From NCBI GenBank assembly GCA_034440635.1, contig JAOTON010000322.1, positions 1 to 64,000 of the forward strand: a stretch of 64,000 nucleotides of DNA, read 5' to 3'. The notes beneath the pieces are model-generated. The model made no database searches and was not told the DNA's origin. It saw only the letters and a list, made by a program, of their open reading frames with translations. Made by a program: the position numbers and the translations under genes. Shown in pieces: positions 35,199-47,467 of the stretch (positions are counted from its first letter, which is position 1; every line of letters begins with the position of its first letter). This DNA comes from Lepas anatifera. Its lineage: Eukaryota; Arthropoda; Thecostraca; Lepadidae.

Positions 35199-35738
35199 TG
35201 ACCCCGTATGACATTGAAGATATTGACCTAGGTCAATGAAAAGTAGTTTTGGTCATCATCATGATCATCACATATATTTTCATCACATGACATGAACGAT
35301 AAAGACAAATATTGTTTCTTCCCGATTGGCGCAAAAGCGTCCGTGGACGCTTAATTCGAGGCGCCGTTCGGAATGATATTGCCACTATAGCCTCTACCCA
35401 CCCCAAACCGGCGTTTTTTTTAAACCTCTTAGTTTTCGGGATCTCAGGGGCCTACCAGGCCCCCTCGAGTGTGATTTCGTGCCACACCCTCTCCAGTGCG
35501 GGTGTTAAACATCTTGTTAGCTAATAATCCAAGACCTATCAGTTTGAGGCAGCAAATTCAAGGAACAAATCCAACAATAGGCATACTTGACCCAAATGTA
35601 TGCTGCCTTAGCACATACATGTGAAACACTGCATTACCAAATCAAGAAGTGAAAGATGTAGTTCTGGATAGATGACGACTGGCCGCCGAGCTGAGGCCGC
35701 TTGCACTAGCATTCACAAATATGGCTTTCACTGTCATT

Positions 35739-36580
35739 TTAACACGCGCATTGTCGGAGTCTGAGCCACCTTTGCTTTGACGGGGGCGTTTACCCACCTC
35801 CCCTAAGATCTCGAGAACCACGGTAGGTAGCAAAAAACGGTAAAAGGCGTTGGGTAGCCCATCTGCTTCTCCATCGAAAATAATTGTACCATTTTTTTGT
35901 CAGGTCACATTTAAGGTCACGGAGGTCAAAACATACCTAGGGATAACATGTAAATTAAGTTTTTCGGCCATTTCATCTGAACAAGTAAATATAGAGAAAA
36001 ACGACTTAAACTAAGATGAATCCTCGCAGCAAGCCGAATCGAATGATATATAATTTGACCGTGCTAGGTCAAATCAAGGATTTGACCTGACCTGAGGTCA
36101 GGTCAGGGTCAAATTACATAAAATGCATATCATTAGAACTTCAAAGCCAAGGCGAGTCTAATGCAGCTAAAATAAACGCTCTATCACCATCCATTACTGA
36201 GTTATTCAGTAAAACAATTTTTCCCATGTATTTCCAATGGAGAGGTCATGCCTCGTACCTGGCCTTAGGTCATCGATATCAAAAATACCGGAACATTTTT
36301 TAGAGAAATCGATGACCCATTATGTGATATGAGTTTCAATCGGATAAGTTCACCCTGCTCCGACTTATGCTATCTTAAACTTTTTTTGAGGTCAGTTCAC
36401 TTGACCTGTACTGGTAACCTGACCTGAGATGACCTAACCTTAAAATTTTCACAGAAGTTGTAAGAATGGTGAGGAAAAAGGAATGCCAAGTGTGACGGCG
36501 CTACGCACTTCCGTTTGTCTGCTGTCTCCGAAAAAACCCGAGGAGGGCGGGTACCCGCCCCCCGTCAATGTGCGTGTTAA
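35739..36580 (-). mobile_element. TTAA element A5 (family A)
   Basis: TTAACACGCGCATTGTCGGA to GTCAATGTGCGTGTTAA, 842 bp, complete and uninterrupted in reverse orientation. AGGTCA-rich core with the CCTGACCTGAGGTCAGG palindrome. Confidence 0.9.
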
Positions 36581-36939
36581 GCAGGCGTCGCACATTGGAA
36601 CCTGCGAGTATTCGGCTCCGCGGCATGGGTTTTGCTGAAGGAGAGAAATTGGGTGCTTGGCGTCCTGTATCACCTGGCTCTGCAATTAGCGGAGCCAGGT
36701 ACTCCGCTTGTTTAGCCTTCTACTTGCAGACTCACTGAATTGTAGTGGAGTCGCGGTAGCAGTTTCCATACCCAAAAAGTAGCGGAGTTGCAGGTAGCAG
36801 ACTCAGTCAAATTTGAAAGCGCTACTGCTGCCGTTGACCTGTTCAGGGCGTCCACCATAAAAAGATGCAGATGGAGATTATGGGATTTTTTATCCATCAG
36901 AAAACTAGAATCTGCATGAACTCTTGTTTTTTTAGTTTC

Positions 36940-37345
36940 TTTGGGGTGCGGGATTTAACGTCGCACCAACTGCTAAGGTCATATGGCGTCGGAGGGGAAA
37001 GGGAAAAGAGCTAGGCTTGAGCTAGGGCAGGGCGCCAAATCCTACCTCTAGGTGGGCTCGAACCCGTGATACCCTGGACTTAGAAGGGGGATGAGGTGGC
37101 TTAGTGGATAGCACCCTTGTCTTCTAAGCCACCGGTCCCGAGTTCAAGTCCCGGCGGAGCCTCTGAATAATTCGATCTGATCCCCAAAATCCCCTCCAAC
37201 AGGGTGAGAGTTGGCGACGCCATATGACCCTGGCAGTTGGTGCGTCGTTAAACCTCAAAAATTATTATTACCCTGGACTTAAAGAATGCTATTAGCCGAG
37301 CCGAGTGCGTGCGCTAGCCAACTGCGGCACCCAGGCCCCCGTTTT
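36940..37345 (-). mobile_element. SINE-like retroposon (reverse) interrupted by a second SINE
   Basis: On the minus strand it has a tRNA-like head: A-box-like TTGGCTAGCGCACGC and B-box CGGGTTCGAGCCC. The tail near 36940-36990 is the reverse of the GGTCATATGG...GTTGGTGCGACGTTAAA end shared by SINEs here. Interrupted at 37086-37270. Confidence 0.6.
37086..37270 (+). mobile_element. tRNA-derived SINE, full copy with target duplication
   Basis: GTGGCTTAGTGGATAGC (A box) and GAGTTCAAGTCCC (B box) form a tRNA head that resembles tRNA-Arg(UCU) with CTTCTAA in the anticodon position. The body carries AACAGGGTGAGAGTTGGCG and GGCAGTTGGTGCGTCGTTAA, ending in ATTATTATTA. Flanked by CCCTGGACTTAGAA / CCCTGGACTTAAAG, a direct target duplication. 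Confidence 0.9.
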
Positions 37346-37597
37346 TTTAGTAGTTTTGTTTGCATAGCGTACACCAAAACCACAAACTCGTATGTCATAC
37401 GCAAAAATCAGTAGCTTTATTCTCGAAATTTATTTAAGAAAAGAACAGTTTTTTGGGTTAGCATCATAGAAGCAGTCTATAAGAACAAGCAGCGATAGCG
37501 AAGTAGCGGAGTGGTTGGTAGTGGTTTTGCAGTTTGGGGAAAAGTAGCACTAGTACCAGCAGTGGTTTCAGCTATCCATGGTAGCGGAAGCAGCGGT

Positions 37598-38428
37598 TTA
37601 ACACGCGCATTGACGGGGGGCGGGTACCCGCCCCTCGGGTTTTTCGGAGATAGTGAAAACGGCGGCGCGTAGCGCCGCCGTACTTGGTATACCTTTTTCC
37701 TCATCATTTTTACAACTTCTGTGAAAATTCTAAGGTTAGGTCATCTCGGGTCAGGTCACCAGTACAGGTCAAGTGACCCGACCTCAAAAAGTTTAAGATA
37801 GCATAAGTCGGAGCAGGTTGAACTTATTCGATTGAAACTCATATCACATAATGGCCCTACCGAGTTCTCTAAAATATGTTCCGGTATTTTTATATCGATG
37901 ACCTAAGGTCAGGTACGAGGCATGACCTCTCCATTGGAAATACATGGGAAAATGTTTTTTACGGAATAACTCAGTAACGGATGGTGATAGAGCATTTATT
38001 TTGCTGCATTGACTCGCCTGGGCTTTGCGGTTCTAATGATATGCATTTTATATAATTTGACCCTGACCTGACCTCAAGTCAGGTCAAATCTTTGATTTGA
38101 CCTAGCAAGGTCAAAGTATATTTCATTCAATTCGGCTTGCTGAGAGGATTCATATAGTTCAAGTCGTTTTGCTCTATCTTTACTTGTTCAGATGTAATGG
38201 CCGAAAACTGAATTTACATGGTATCCCTATGACGGGCATGTTTTGACCTATCGTGACCCTAAATGTGACCTGACAAAAAATGGTTCAAATGTTTTCGATG
38301 GAGAAGTGGATGAGCAGCCAACACCGTTTACCGTTTTTCGCTACCTACCGTGGTTCTCGAGATCTTAGGGGAGGGCGGTACCCGCCCCCGTCAATGCGGT
38401 GGCTCAGCCCCGTCAATGCGCGTGTTAA
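37598..38428 (+). mobile_element. TTAA element A6 (family A)
   Basis: TTAACACGCGCATTGACGGG to CCCGTCAATGCGCGTGTTAA, 831 bp, complete. Very close to A4, so one of the younger copies. Confidence 0.92.
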
Positions 38429-38718
38429 AATGTTCGAAGCGGCGCCTGTCTCTGGAAATTTGGTACAAAATTCAAACGCATGCCCTGTGGCGGAACCAGA
38501 GAAGGTGATCTGATGTGTCCCTGGAGTGGGGCAACGTAGCCGAAATGTCGAGAAAGAATACTTTTGAAGAACATTTTTGGAATGTGTGATTGGGCGAAAG
38601 CAGATTCATCCGCTGTAGACCCATTAGAGCTGGTACAATCTGACTGGCTCCATCCAGAGTGCTAAGAAATAATGTGTTTACAGCAGTGCAGCTAATATTG
38701 ATGTCATTGCATAATCCT

Positions 38719-38857
38719 CATGCAACAAAGCAGTTTAGATATGAGCCTACTTTTCATTAACGTTTCAACTTTTCGACCAGTTCCCAGCCAGTTACATGGG
38801 GATGGAGCAAATTCATCATTTAAGTAGGCTCAGTTCCAGCTGCTTTGTTGCATAAGT
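38719..38857. mobile_element. Short foldback element
   Basis: CATGCAACAAAGCAG...GAGCCTACTT at the left is inverted at the right as AAGTAGGCTCAG...CTGCTTTGTTGCAT. About 34-bp arms around a 70-bp centre; no ORF. Confidence 0.65.
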
Positions 38858-39348
38858 ATTAAAGACCCAGTCTGTAATACCAGATTATCCTTCACTATCG
38901 GAGGCCATGCTTCGTCTGCCAGTACAGTTTTATCAGGAGAGCCTCTAACCCCACCTTCAGGGAAGCACCCCAGCGTGACAGGCTTATCCCTGGTATCTGC
39001 ACCAAACGAAATAATTCCCCTTCTGGGCAAAATTGTAGGCTGCCACTGCCACCCTGTTGCCCTTTTTCAAGCAGCACAACAGCAGGACATCAGTGCGTAA
39101 AACCTCCTGAACCAGTTCTCGGGGAGAGGCTACAGCCCTGTGAGGTAGACGAAATACTTTTCGCTGATTGATTATATTATATTATATCGATTAATACTAT
39201 GCTGATTGACATTATAAAGCGCTGCCAAACTACTAGACAAAAGTTTTCTCTTAGTGCTCTTTTGAAAAAAAGTATTCCAGGAAGACTTCTCATTATATAT
39301 GTGAGGATTCGGAAAACATGTTTGGACCACAAAGATCCCAACAGAATG

Positions 39349-40446
39349 TTAACACCCGCCCCGGTGGGCCTCCAAGCAACCTTCGCCCAAGTGGGGGATT
39401 TCAAACACCCCCTCGAACTCAGCTCCTATGCAGGATAGTAAAAAAACGTGAAAGCTGGTGGATAGCCCCTAAAAATTCATACAAAAGCTACTTGTGTCAC
39501 TTTTTGACTCAGGTCAATACTGAGGTCATGACAGGTCAAAGAAGGTTGCATGTTAGAGAAGAGTTTTTTGGCTCCAGCATCTGACAAAGTTGAGTAAGAA
39601 TAATTTTGTAGGCACTATTGGCTCCTCTCGTCATGGCGAATCGAATGATGTATGGTATTGCTACACTAGGTCGAAACACAAAAATTATCAGACCCCAGGT
39701 CGGGTCAAGTTCACTATCTGATCTAGAATAGTCAATAATCACATCAATCCACTTGCAGTAACAATCCAAATGCAATTGTATCAAAATAAATGATTCATCG
39801 TCATTTTCTGCGAACTTATTGAACCAAGTTTGGAAACCCGCTTAAGTAGTACAGATGACCTCTCAGAGGTGACAGGTCAGACATTGCAAAATGAGCCTTG
39901 AAAGGGGCCTAGGATACTACGATTGGAAGAATATCAAGGTATTCTCAGCAGTATCTGCACAAATGCAGCCAAATTCCTGTTTTCCCCATGCATTTCCAAT
40001 AGAGAGGTCATGATCTATACCTGACCTTAAGCCAGCGATATGCAAAATCCCGGAATAAGTTTTGTAGTACTCGGTGGGCCCATTATGTGGTATAAGATTG
40101 GGTTCGATAGATTCATTCTTTTCCTACCTATGCCACCTTAACATTTTTGGAGGTGAAGTCACTTGACCTGCATATATTTAACCTGCTTATAAAAAACGAA
40201 CTTTTCAATTCCATTTTGTCAGCCTCACTTTAGAGGAACAAAATCACCTTATATGGCTCTAGAAATGACGTCATAACTCGTCAACCTTACCTGATGTCCA
40301 AATTTTGTCAGAAGTAGTCAAATCGATCACGCTAGAGGTCTTCAAAGCGACAACCTTCCCATTTGATTTGTCTCAGAACCATTTGTGAAAGACCGAGGAG
40401 TCCGATCAGATCCCCTCGCCTCTCCCAACAGGTGATGAAGGGTTAA
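39349..40446 (+). mobile_element. TTAA-bounded composite element B4/F2
   Basis: Starts with the family B end TTAACACCCGCCCCGGTGGG and follows family B to about 40170. It then switches to family F sequence (GAAATGACGTCATAACTC) and ends GATGAAGGGTTAA. A recombinant or deletion product of two neighbours is the simplest reading. Confidence 0.65.
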
Positions 40447-40769
40447 GCACGTTTTTAACGACAATCGATAATAAAACACTAGTTTGCTCTTGTGAGGACA
40501 AATTAGGGTTTGGCAAGCCATGGCCGAATAGTCCCCCTCATCTTGTACCCACTCCTAATGACTGTCGGGATGGAGTGGGCAGCCTGGTGTCGTCCCTGGC
40601 GCAGTTGGCGGAAGTATTCTGGGTCACGATGGAGAGCCGAGTGCAAGAAAGCAATGCCTTCATTTAAATTGCATATCCGTACTGTGCCGCAAGAAAGGTG
40701 GCTCCAGGAAACACCGATGAAGAAATTTAATTCTACAGGTTATCACGAGCAGTGGGGAGGGGTCTGGTG

Positions 40770-41689
40770 TTAACACCCGCACTGGAGGGGGGGTCTGGCA
40801 CTAACGCGCACTGGAGGGGGGCCTGGTAGGCCCCTAAGATCTCGGAAACTAAGAGGCATAGAAAAACGAAATTTAAGAGGTGGGTGGAGGTTATAGTGAT
40901 CTACATCATGACCAATTTTTATTGACGTAGGTCAATATCTTCAAGGTCAAACGAGGTCATAAAGGTCAAAACTTGGCCATGCTGGGGACCGACCGGTAAA
41001 TGCCGTGATTATGCCAGAAAATGGCGAGAATAAGCTAAAGGCGGACCAGGGTCATATAGAGAAGGTCTTAAAGAGCCTTCCCTTCAATTTTGGGGTCAAG
41101 GTCATTCAAGGTCATTGACCTGTAAGGTCACAATATAGTATACTACTTATAATGTACACTTTGACTAACACTTACAGCCACTGTTTGGCTCGAAATGAGG
41201 GTTGACCTTTGCAAATGACCTTTGACCTTGCCCTTTGACCTTGAACTTGGTATTGGGGTACCTTATCGATGACGTCATAGCATAATGTACGTCAGACCGG
41301 GTAACGTCATTTGACCGTAAGCACTGTGGTCAGTGACCTTGAAAGTGCAGATATGACCTTGACCTGTGACCTTTGACCTTGACCTTGACCTTCATATGAG
41401 GTGACCTTGACATATAATCCCGGTTATATGGTGTTATGACTTCAACACTCGGTCTCCAATGCAAGCTAACTGGTCCGACCGCGAGATCACGGCGATCTCA
41501 AAATGCAGGTCTGACTTAAAAAGCCTATAAGTCAAAAATTTTCAACCGATTTTCAAACATTTTCACCAATCGACGCGCTATTAGATTCTGTTTAATGTGG
41601 CAAAGTATCGTGTTTCGGCTACGAGCGGTTCTCCAGCCACCTTGGAAAAACAGATGGGGGCTCGAGGCCCCCTCCAGTGCGCGTGTTAA
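40770..41689 (+). mobile_element. TTAA element E2 (family E), uninterrupted reference copy
   Basis: TTAACACCCGCACTGGAGGG to CCAGTGCGCGTGTTAA, 920 bp. My hand count gives about 20 AGGTCA/TGACCT hexamers, including a run of six TGACCT spaced 0, 1, 1, 0, 0 nt at about 41354-41392. Confidence 0.9.
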
Positions 41690-42769
41690 CGCGCAGTGGA
41701 GTGGGGGACCTAAAGTGCCCCTCCCTGAGATCTCGGAAACTAAGAAGGTTAGAAAAACGCCCGTTTGGATGTGTGTGGGGGCGATGGTGATCTACCTTAT
41801 GACATAGTTTCATTGATCTAGGTCAATATCTTCAAGGTCAAATGAGGTCGTAAAGTTCGAATCGGGGCCGTGCTGGTTACCTATTAGGAAATTCCGTGAT
41901 TACGCTCCGGAAATACACCAAAATTAGGCAAAGGTCAGAGAGGGAAGTTCCCACACAATGTTCTCTGAAATATTTAGGTTAAGGTCATCCAAGGTCAATG
42001 ACCTATGACGCAACAATATGACTTATTCCCAATAATGTACAATATAACTGGCACTTTAGCAGTCTTTAGGCGGGAAATGAGGCTTTGACCTTTGAACAGG
42101 TTTTTTACCTTGGCCTGTGACCTAGTAACCTTAAACTTGAGTAGCCTTAACTATGAAGTCATAGCATAACATACTGAATGATATTGAGATCTAAATCATG
42201 AATCATACTGAATAATGCCATCTGACCGGTATACTAGGGTCAAAGGCCTTGACCTGTGGCCTTTGACCTTGACCTTCATGTGGATTAATCTTGACATATA
42301 ACCTGATTATATGACGTTATGACGTCATCACTCGGTCTACAGTGCAGGCGAACTGGTGCGAGTGTGCGATTGCAACGGTTTCAAAATAAAGATAATAATT
42401 GTTGGGGCTTAACGACGCACCAACTTCCAAGGTCATACGGCATCGCCAGCTTTCACCCTGTTGGGAGGGACTTTGGGTATCAGATCAACTTATTCAGAGA
42501 CTCCGCCGGGACGTGAACTCGGGACCGGTGGCTTATAAGACAAGGATATTATTCACCAAGCACCCATCCCCTCAAAATATAGGTCTGACTTTGAAAGCCC
42601 ATAAGTAAAAAAGGTATTGACGATATCCAACATTCCTTCTCCAATTCTTGCGCACATGAATTCTCTCAAATGTGGCTCAGTAGTGTTTTCCGGGGGCCCA
42701 AGGTTCTTCGGCCACCTTGGAAAAATTTCTTGGAGGGACACTTTAGGACCCCTTCACTGCGCGTGTTAT
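41686..42769 (+). mobile_element. TTAA element E3 (family E), abutting E2 and carrying a SINE
   Basis: Shares the TTAA at 41686-41689 with E2 and continues with a second, more diverged family E sequence to CACTGCGCGTGTTATA. Interrupted by a reverse SINE at 42389-42571. Confidence 0.8.
42389..42571 (-). mobile_element. tRNA-derived SINE in E3
   Basis: Reverse copy of the SINE at 37086: TTAACGACGCACCAACTTCC, AAGGTCATACGGC, CACCCTGTTGGGAGGG, then a B-box GAGTTCACGTCCC in reverse. Flanked by TCAAAATA on both sides; intact E copies have this once. Confidence 0.87.
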
Positions 42770-43179
42770 AAGACTGAAACTGACCGTCACCGTTCTGCTG
42801 GTTTGGTAAAAAAAAATATATTTCACTATCATCTACTCCGTATGTGCAGCAAATCCTCTCAAATGATTACGTTTTTAGCTTATTGGGACTTAGCCTAGTC
42901 CCAAAGAAACTTGCTGATGATGGAAGAAAAAGCATTCTCATGCAGCCACAGTCCCTCATTGCACTATCCAAATAAATGTAGGTGCCCATGATTGACGAAC
43001 TGTTTTTGTAAACCATTTTGATAAGTGATAGGAGCAACAAAATACACTCATAATATTACTTGCGCATCTTTTTACATTCATATTGAGGCTGGATTTTTCT
43101 GACTATAGTCTTTGAGGAACGATCTTGTTTCCCCCTATGCTGAAACCCCAAAATACATTTTAACGAAAATAGTTGTAAA

Positions 43180-43460
43180 TGTTCGATAAAAGGAGAGGCT
43201 TTCGTAGGATCTCGTTGCGACTTCCTCCACAAGAATATATTGGGGGTCTGAGCTTCGTCAGCTTCGTCAGCGATGATCGTTCAGAATATAAAGGAGATAA
43301 AAAGACTTTTTTATCTCCCTTATATCGTCTTTTTATCTCCCTTATATTCCGAACGATCATCGCTGACGAAGCACTGTAATACAGTACGAAAGCTCCGACC
43401 CCCAATATCTTCTTATGGAGGAAGTCCGAACGAGATCCTACGAAAATCGACTCCACAGTA
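43180..43460. mobile_element. Long palindromic foldback element
   Basis: Left arm 43190-43315 and right arm 43325-43455 are inverted copies over more than 100 bp. Blocks include TTTCGTAGGATCTCGTT, ACTTCCTCCA, GGGGGTC, GCTTCGTCAGCGATGATCGT and AAGGGAGATAAAAAGAC-like sequence at the centre. No transposase; superfamily unknown. Confidence 0.82.
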
Positions 43461-46400
43461 TGGCAGTTAAAGGGGAGACTTTGTTTCGTCAGGTTTCTCC
43501 GATATTGTTTGGTCACGCATTATTCGGTTGGAGAGATCGGACACTATCTATCATCGAAACAGCAACGTTTTGCTTAGACACCCAGTAATGTTCACTGTTC
43601 ATTTTCACGTTATTTGGTAAGTTAAAGTTAAGCTTAATCAATCCGAGAAGGAAAGCATTCCAGTTTAAAGAGCAGAATGGTCATGATGCGCATTCTAGTT
43701 TTTCGTAAAAGAATTAGGTAATTTCCGTCATTGCCATTGCTATTCTGTTAAACAGGTCATGTCCTGAGTTCTAAGAATAACAACTGCATAATACTTCAGG
43801 AAGATTGGGCAAATTTCCGCCCACAATCCTCTTTAACTAGAGTTAATCCCTGTTGCAGATGTTGCATGTTGTGGCACGTCCCCCTACCAAAACACTCGAC
43901 CAGTCACGGCAACTAAGTGCAAGGTGCACCATCATTATGCAACCAACGGTGATCATCAATTTGGTGACAATTCCAGTCGGATTTCATCAGCGACCATCAT
44001 GATAAGCACCGAATGCACAAAACTACTGACTGAATTACGTTGTGCCGCTCAACCTCGGATGATCTTCATTACATGATGTCGTCCGAAAGGTTCTCAGTTC
44101 ACAGTTTCCGTCACAAAACCACATTTTAGTGCCAAATCCTATGACCAGTGATTACTATATAGATGCAGTGTTCGTCCATTTCTAAACACGCCGGTTAATT
44201 TCATTCTAGAAGCATATATTTTGGGTACGTTTCAAGAATGAGATAAACAGGATATAGGGCGATAAGCGGACGCATTCAATAACCATTCCACATTTAATAC
44301 ACAGACATGTTAGCATTCCTGATTTACATCACAAAATCCATGCCAAAGCTGCTTATGAGAGAAAGAGCGGGCCATGAAGACACCCAAGAAGTGCACGCCG
44401 CAGCAGAATCAGATACACCTGGCAGTATAAAATCCACAAAGCGGAACTTGTGCTTAGCCCGTTGCCCTTCATGCCTTAGTGAGAATCCGCTATTGACGTT
44501 AAAAGCCAGGAGTGGCACATAAATCTATATTTCCGCTTAAACCACACCGGGATGACTCCGGCACCACTCCACCAAGGTCCATCGCAACCGCTTTTGTTGT
44601 CTTTCAGATGATTCTACTTGGATACTAAGCATGAGTCTTAGCTCAATCGAGCAAAACCTTTAGAAGCAAGGTGACTCCGGGTATGCATAGATACACGGAA
44701 AACCTCGAATTTGGAGCAGTGTAGATGGGAGTGTCACTTATTATAATTATATAATACTGCGGGTTTCCTCGTGTATCTGGAGATCGCCTACTTCTCGGCT
44801 TGGCAACGGAATTAAGTGGTTACATACTCTACACTACGGTATGACTTAACAGAAAGATCCAGGTGCTGTCACGATCTGGTAGCCCTCCGTGCCTTATTGA
44901 ACCTCTTGATATGCGCCACAAATGAATATGAATACCAAGGAAGTGTTTTAGTTAAAATAAACTATAATTAGGACTCAGAGAGACACTTTTTGCTACCTCT
45001 CCTGATATATTCAAACATATTTCAACTTCCAAACAACATCGAAGATATTTATACGCATTTATGGTTGCCAGTCCCAAAGTCACATTTAGCACGTAGGTTT
45101 TTAAAGAGGTCTGAGCAAGGCGAAGTTGTTCGCGCAGAGCAGCTTAAGCATTAGGCCATGTTCTCAAGGTCACCTCAAAGCATGTGACCACCCGGGGAGG
45201 ACGGGGTGGATACACTGAGAGAAAAATTGAGTCCTTTTGGATAAACTGAGTCGGTGCTGAAAGCGAGTCTGGATTCTGGTGTCAAACTAGGTTGGAATCA
45301 GGCAGATTTGTGCTCATTTTACTCCCGTCGCAGACTCAGTGTAATCTCTTGGACTGGATTGAGTCTAGCACGTAGTGTTTTCTGAAGCTCATAGAATGAT
45401 CGCCGTAAGCTCGGGAATAAGATGTCTGATGACTGGTTTCAAATGACTCTTCGCTCGGTATAGAAAAACTCCACGGCATCAATGTATTCCGTCAGCAAAA
45501 TCGTCATAGAATCATTATATTCCAGCTCTCCACGAGACATGGTTTAGAAAAATATGCCCCTCCACTCAACACAACTGAATTCGATGCAAGCCTTAAACGA
45601 AACCGCCTCTTTTGAGTCTGCATTTGACATAAAATTAGTCTAGTAGCAAAACTAATGCTGGTATAATTGTAATCTGTGTGGCATACTTTGAATCGTGCCT
45701 GGAGTTTCATTGGGTTCACTAGATGTCCCTCGTTAGTCTTCGTGTTTTTTTTCTTAAATTGAAACTTTCTGTAAAGATGCTACTTATCGTGCTGCTGTGG
45801 CCTTGCTATTACATTAACTTTATCTAATGATAATGAGGGTAATCCAATTTGTTTACAGTAGTCTACTTCAGCCTCAAGAAAAGATAACATAATCATAACT
45901 TTGTATTAGGACACAAACATTAAAGAACAATCACGTTCACCATTTTTCGGACACACATGAAATGCCTTTAATGCGAACAGTCTTCTCCCATATCGCCCAG
46001 GAGCGGTCCAGGCTTACACTTCAAGCACATGCCGCTGTCGTCAGAGATAACAGCCCTCGTTTACTTTGGATATATAGATATGATTGTAGACATGTTTGCT
46101 TCAAAGTATCCCGTCATGGTTGAAAAATATCATTCTGTGCACGATATTGTACAGAGTGATACTTAGCTCTGTCCAGCTATGGACATGCGTTCAGAGGCTG
46201 CTGTGAAAATCCTTCCAATATTTTTTAAGCGTCCCTAATCTGTGCTCAAAGTGAGCTTTGCATCAATAGCTATCATCATTTTTGCCATACCAAATGGCCA
46301 TAGAACTCTACATATCAGCTCAATTTGGCATGTGCAACTTGCACTTTACACCTGTGCAAGGAAGAACTTGCACACTTTTTATCTAAGTTTATTTTATATT

Positions 46401-47114
46401 CATGACTCTTTGTCCTTCACTACACTACCTAATTTTGCTTCAGATTCAGAATTCCATAAGAAAATATATATTTTTCATATTTTGCTTCATTGTCTGATAA
46501 ATGTTACGCTGCTATATCTTGCATAGCTTTTCAGGAGTGTTTTACATATTCAACGTATGTACATGTTGTTTACTATATGAAACAATATTGGCAATATTCT
46601 ACGCTGCATTCCAGTACAGCGTAGTTTAGAGCAGCGTAACTTTGCAAGTAGTTGTATTTTACGCTGCATTTTTGTGAAACAAGATTGTGGTGCATTATTC
46701 ACTTTCTACGCAGCATTATGCTACTTCTACGCTATAAGCATAAGTTACGCACTTTATGAAATGGGGCCCTGGCTACGGTCGTGAAAGCGCACAGGTTCCC
46801 TCTGATACGCAGGCCGTGGTTAACAAATGATGTGGTCTGATGGGGATTTGGAGTTTTGGTGTTTAGAATTGTTTGGATGAGTCAGAAGTATACTTTTCTG
46901 AATTGCAATTACTTCCAGGAATAAATCTATCTGGCAGTGGCCGGTCCGAGAGGGGCCAAATTTTACCCACTTCTAGCCAATTAGGACCAATTTTCTTCAA
47001 AATACTTGTCCACCATTTCCCCGGTTCCCCCAAAATCATGCGGTTAAGGCCTATCTCTGGGTAGAACTTTCTGAAAAGCAAATAGTGGGATAAAAATCCG
47101 TAGCTTTGATATGG

Positions 47115-47310
47115 ATATGGATTTGGATACCAGTGATTTGCCTACTCAGTAATATTTCCCAACGGGCTTCCAAGCCACTGATCCGGGTTCAAAAACTCGG
47201 GCGGGTATTCTGTATAAGTATTTTCGATCCCCACGATACTCTCCCAACAGGGTAGGAGATGGCGACACTATGAGGCCTCGGCGTGCCGCAAAGCCCCAAA
47301 GTTTGGTTTT
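47115..47310 (+). mobile_element. Degraded SINE-like remnant
   Basis: A B-box-like GATCCGGGTTCAAAAAC, then CTCTCCCAACAGGGTAGGAG, ATGGCGACACTATG and a CGGCGTGCCGCAAAGCCCC tail, in the order seen in the 37-kb SINE but diverged. Confidence 0.5.
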
Positions 47311-47467
47311 ATTTCTTGGATATGGATTCCGCTTGTATTGCTAATCATGCTGTGCAGACAGATTGGCCAGGACGTCTCCAAAAGAACTCACGAATGCTGG
47401 AATGGATCCGCATTTTCTGGTCAGCAAAAAATTTACCTGATCTGTTACGTAAACTAGCGTCGGCCGT

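Larger units (their letters stand above)
32882..35508 (-). mobile_element. TTAA element E4 (family E), split by A3 and B3
   Basis: The left edge TTAACACGTGCACTGGAGGG and the right edge CCAGTGCGGGTGTTAA are the family E ends in reverse orientation. The family E sequence reads through if A3 (32968-33809) and B3 (34236-35198) are removed. TGACCT/AGGTCA clusters are retained. Confidence 0.83.

Noticed and set aside
37086..37160. Possible tRNA-Arg gene
   Set aside because: A and B boxes are present, but the acceptor stem does not close, the sequence continues into a shared SINE body, and it is flanked by a target duplication.
43160..43516. 118-codon open frame
   Set aside because: Lies almost wholly within the foldback palindrome; the two arms encode unrelated, mirrored peptides.
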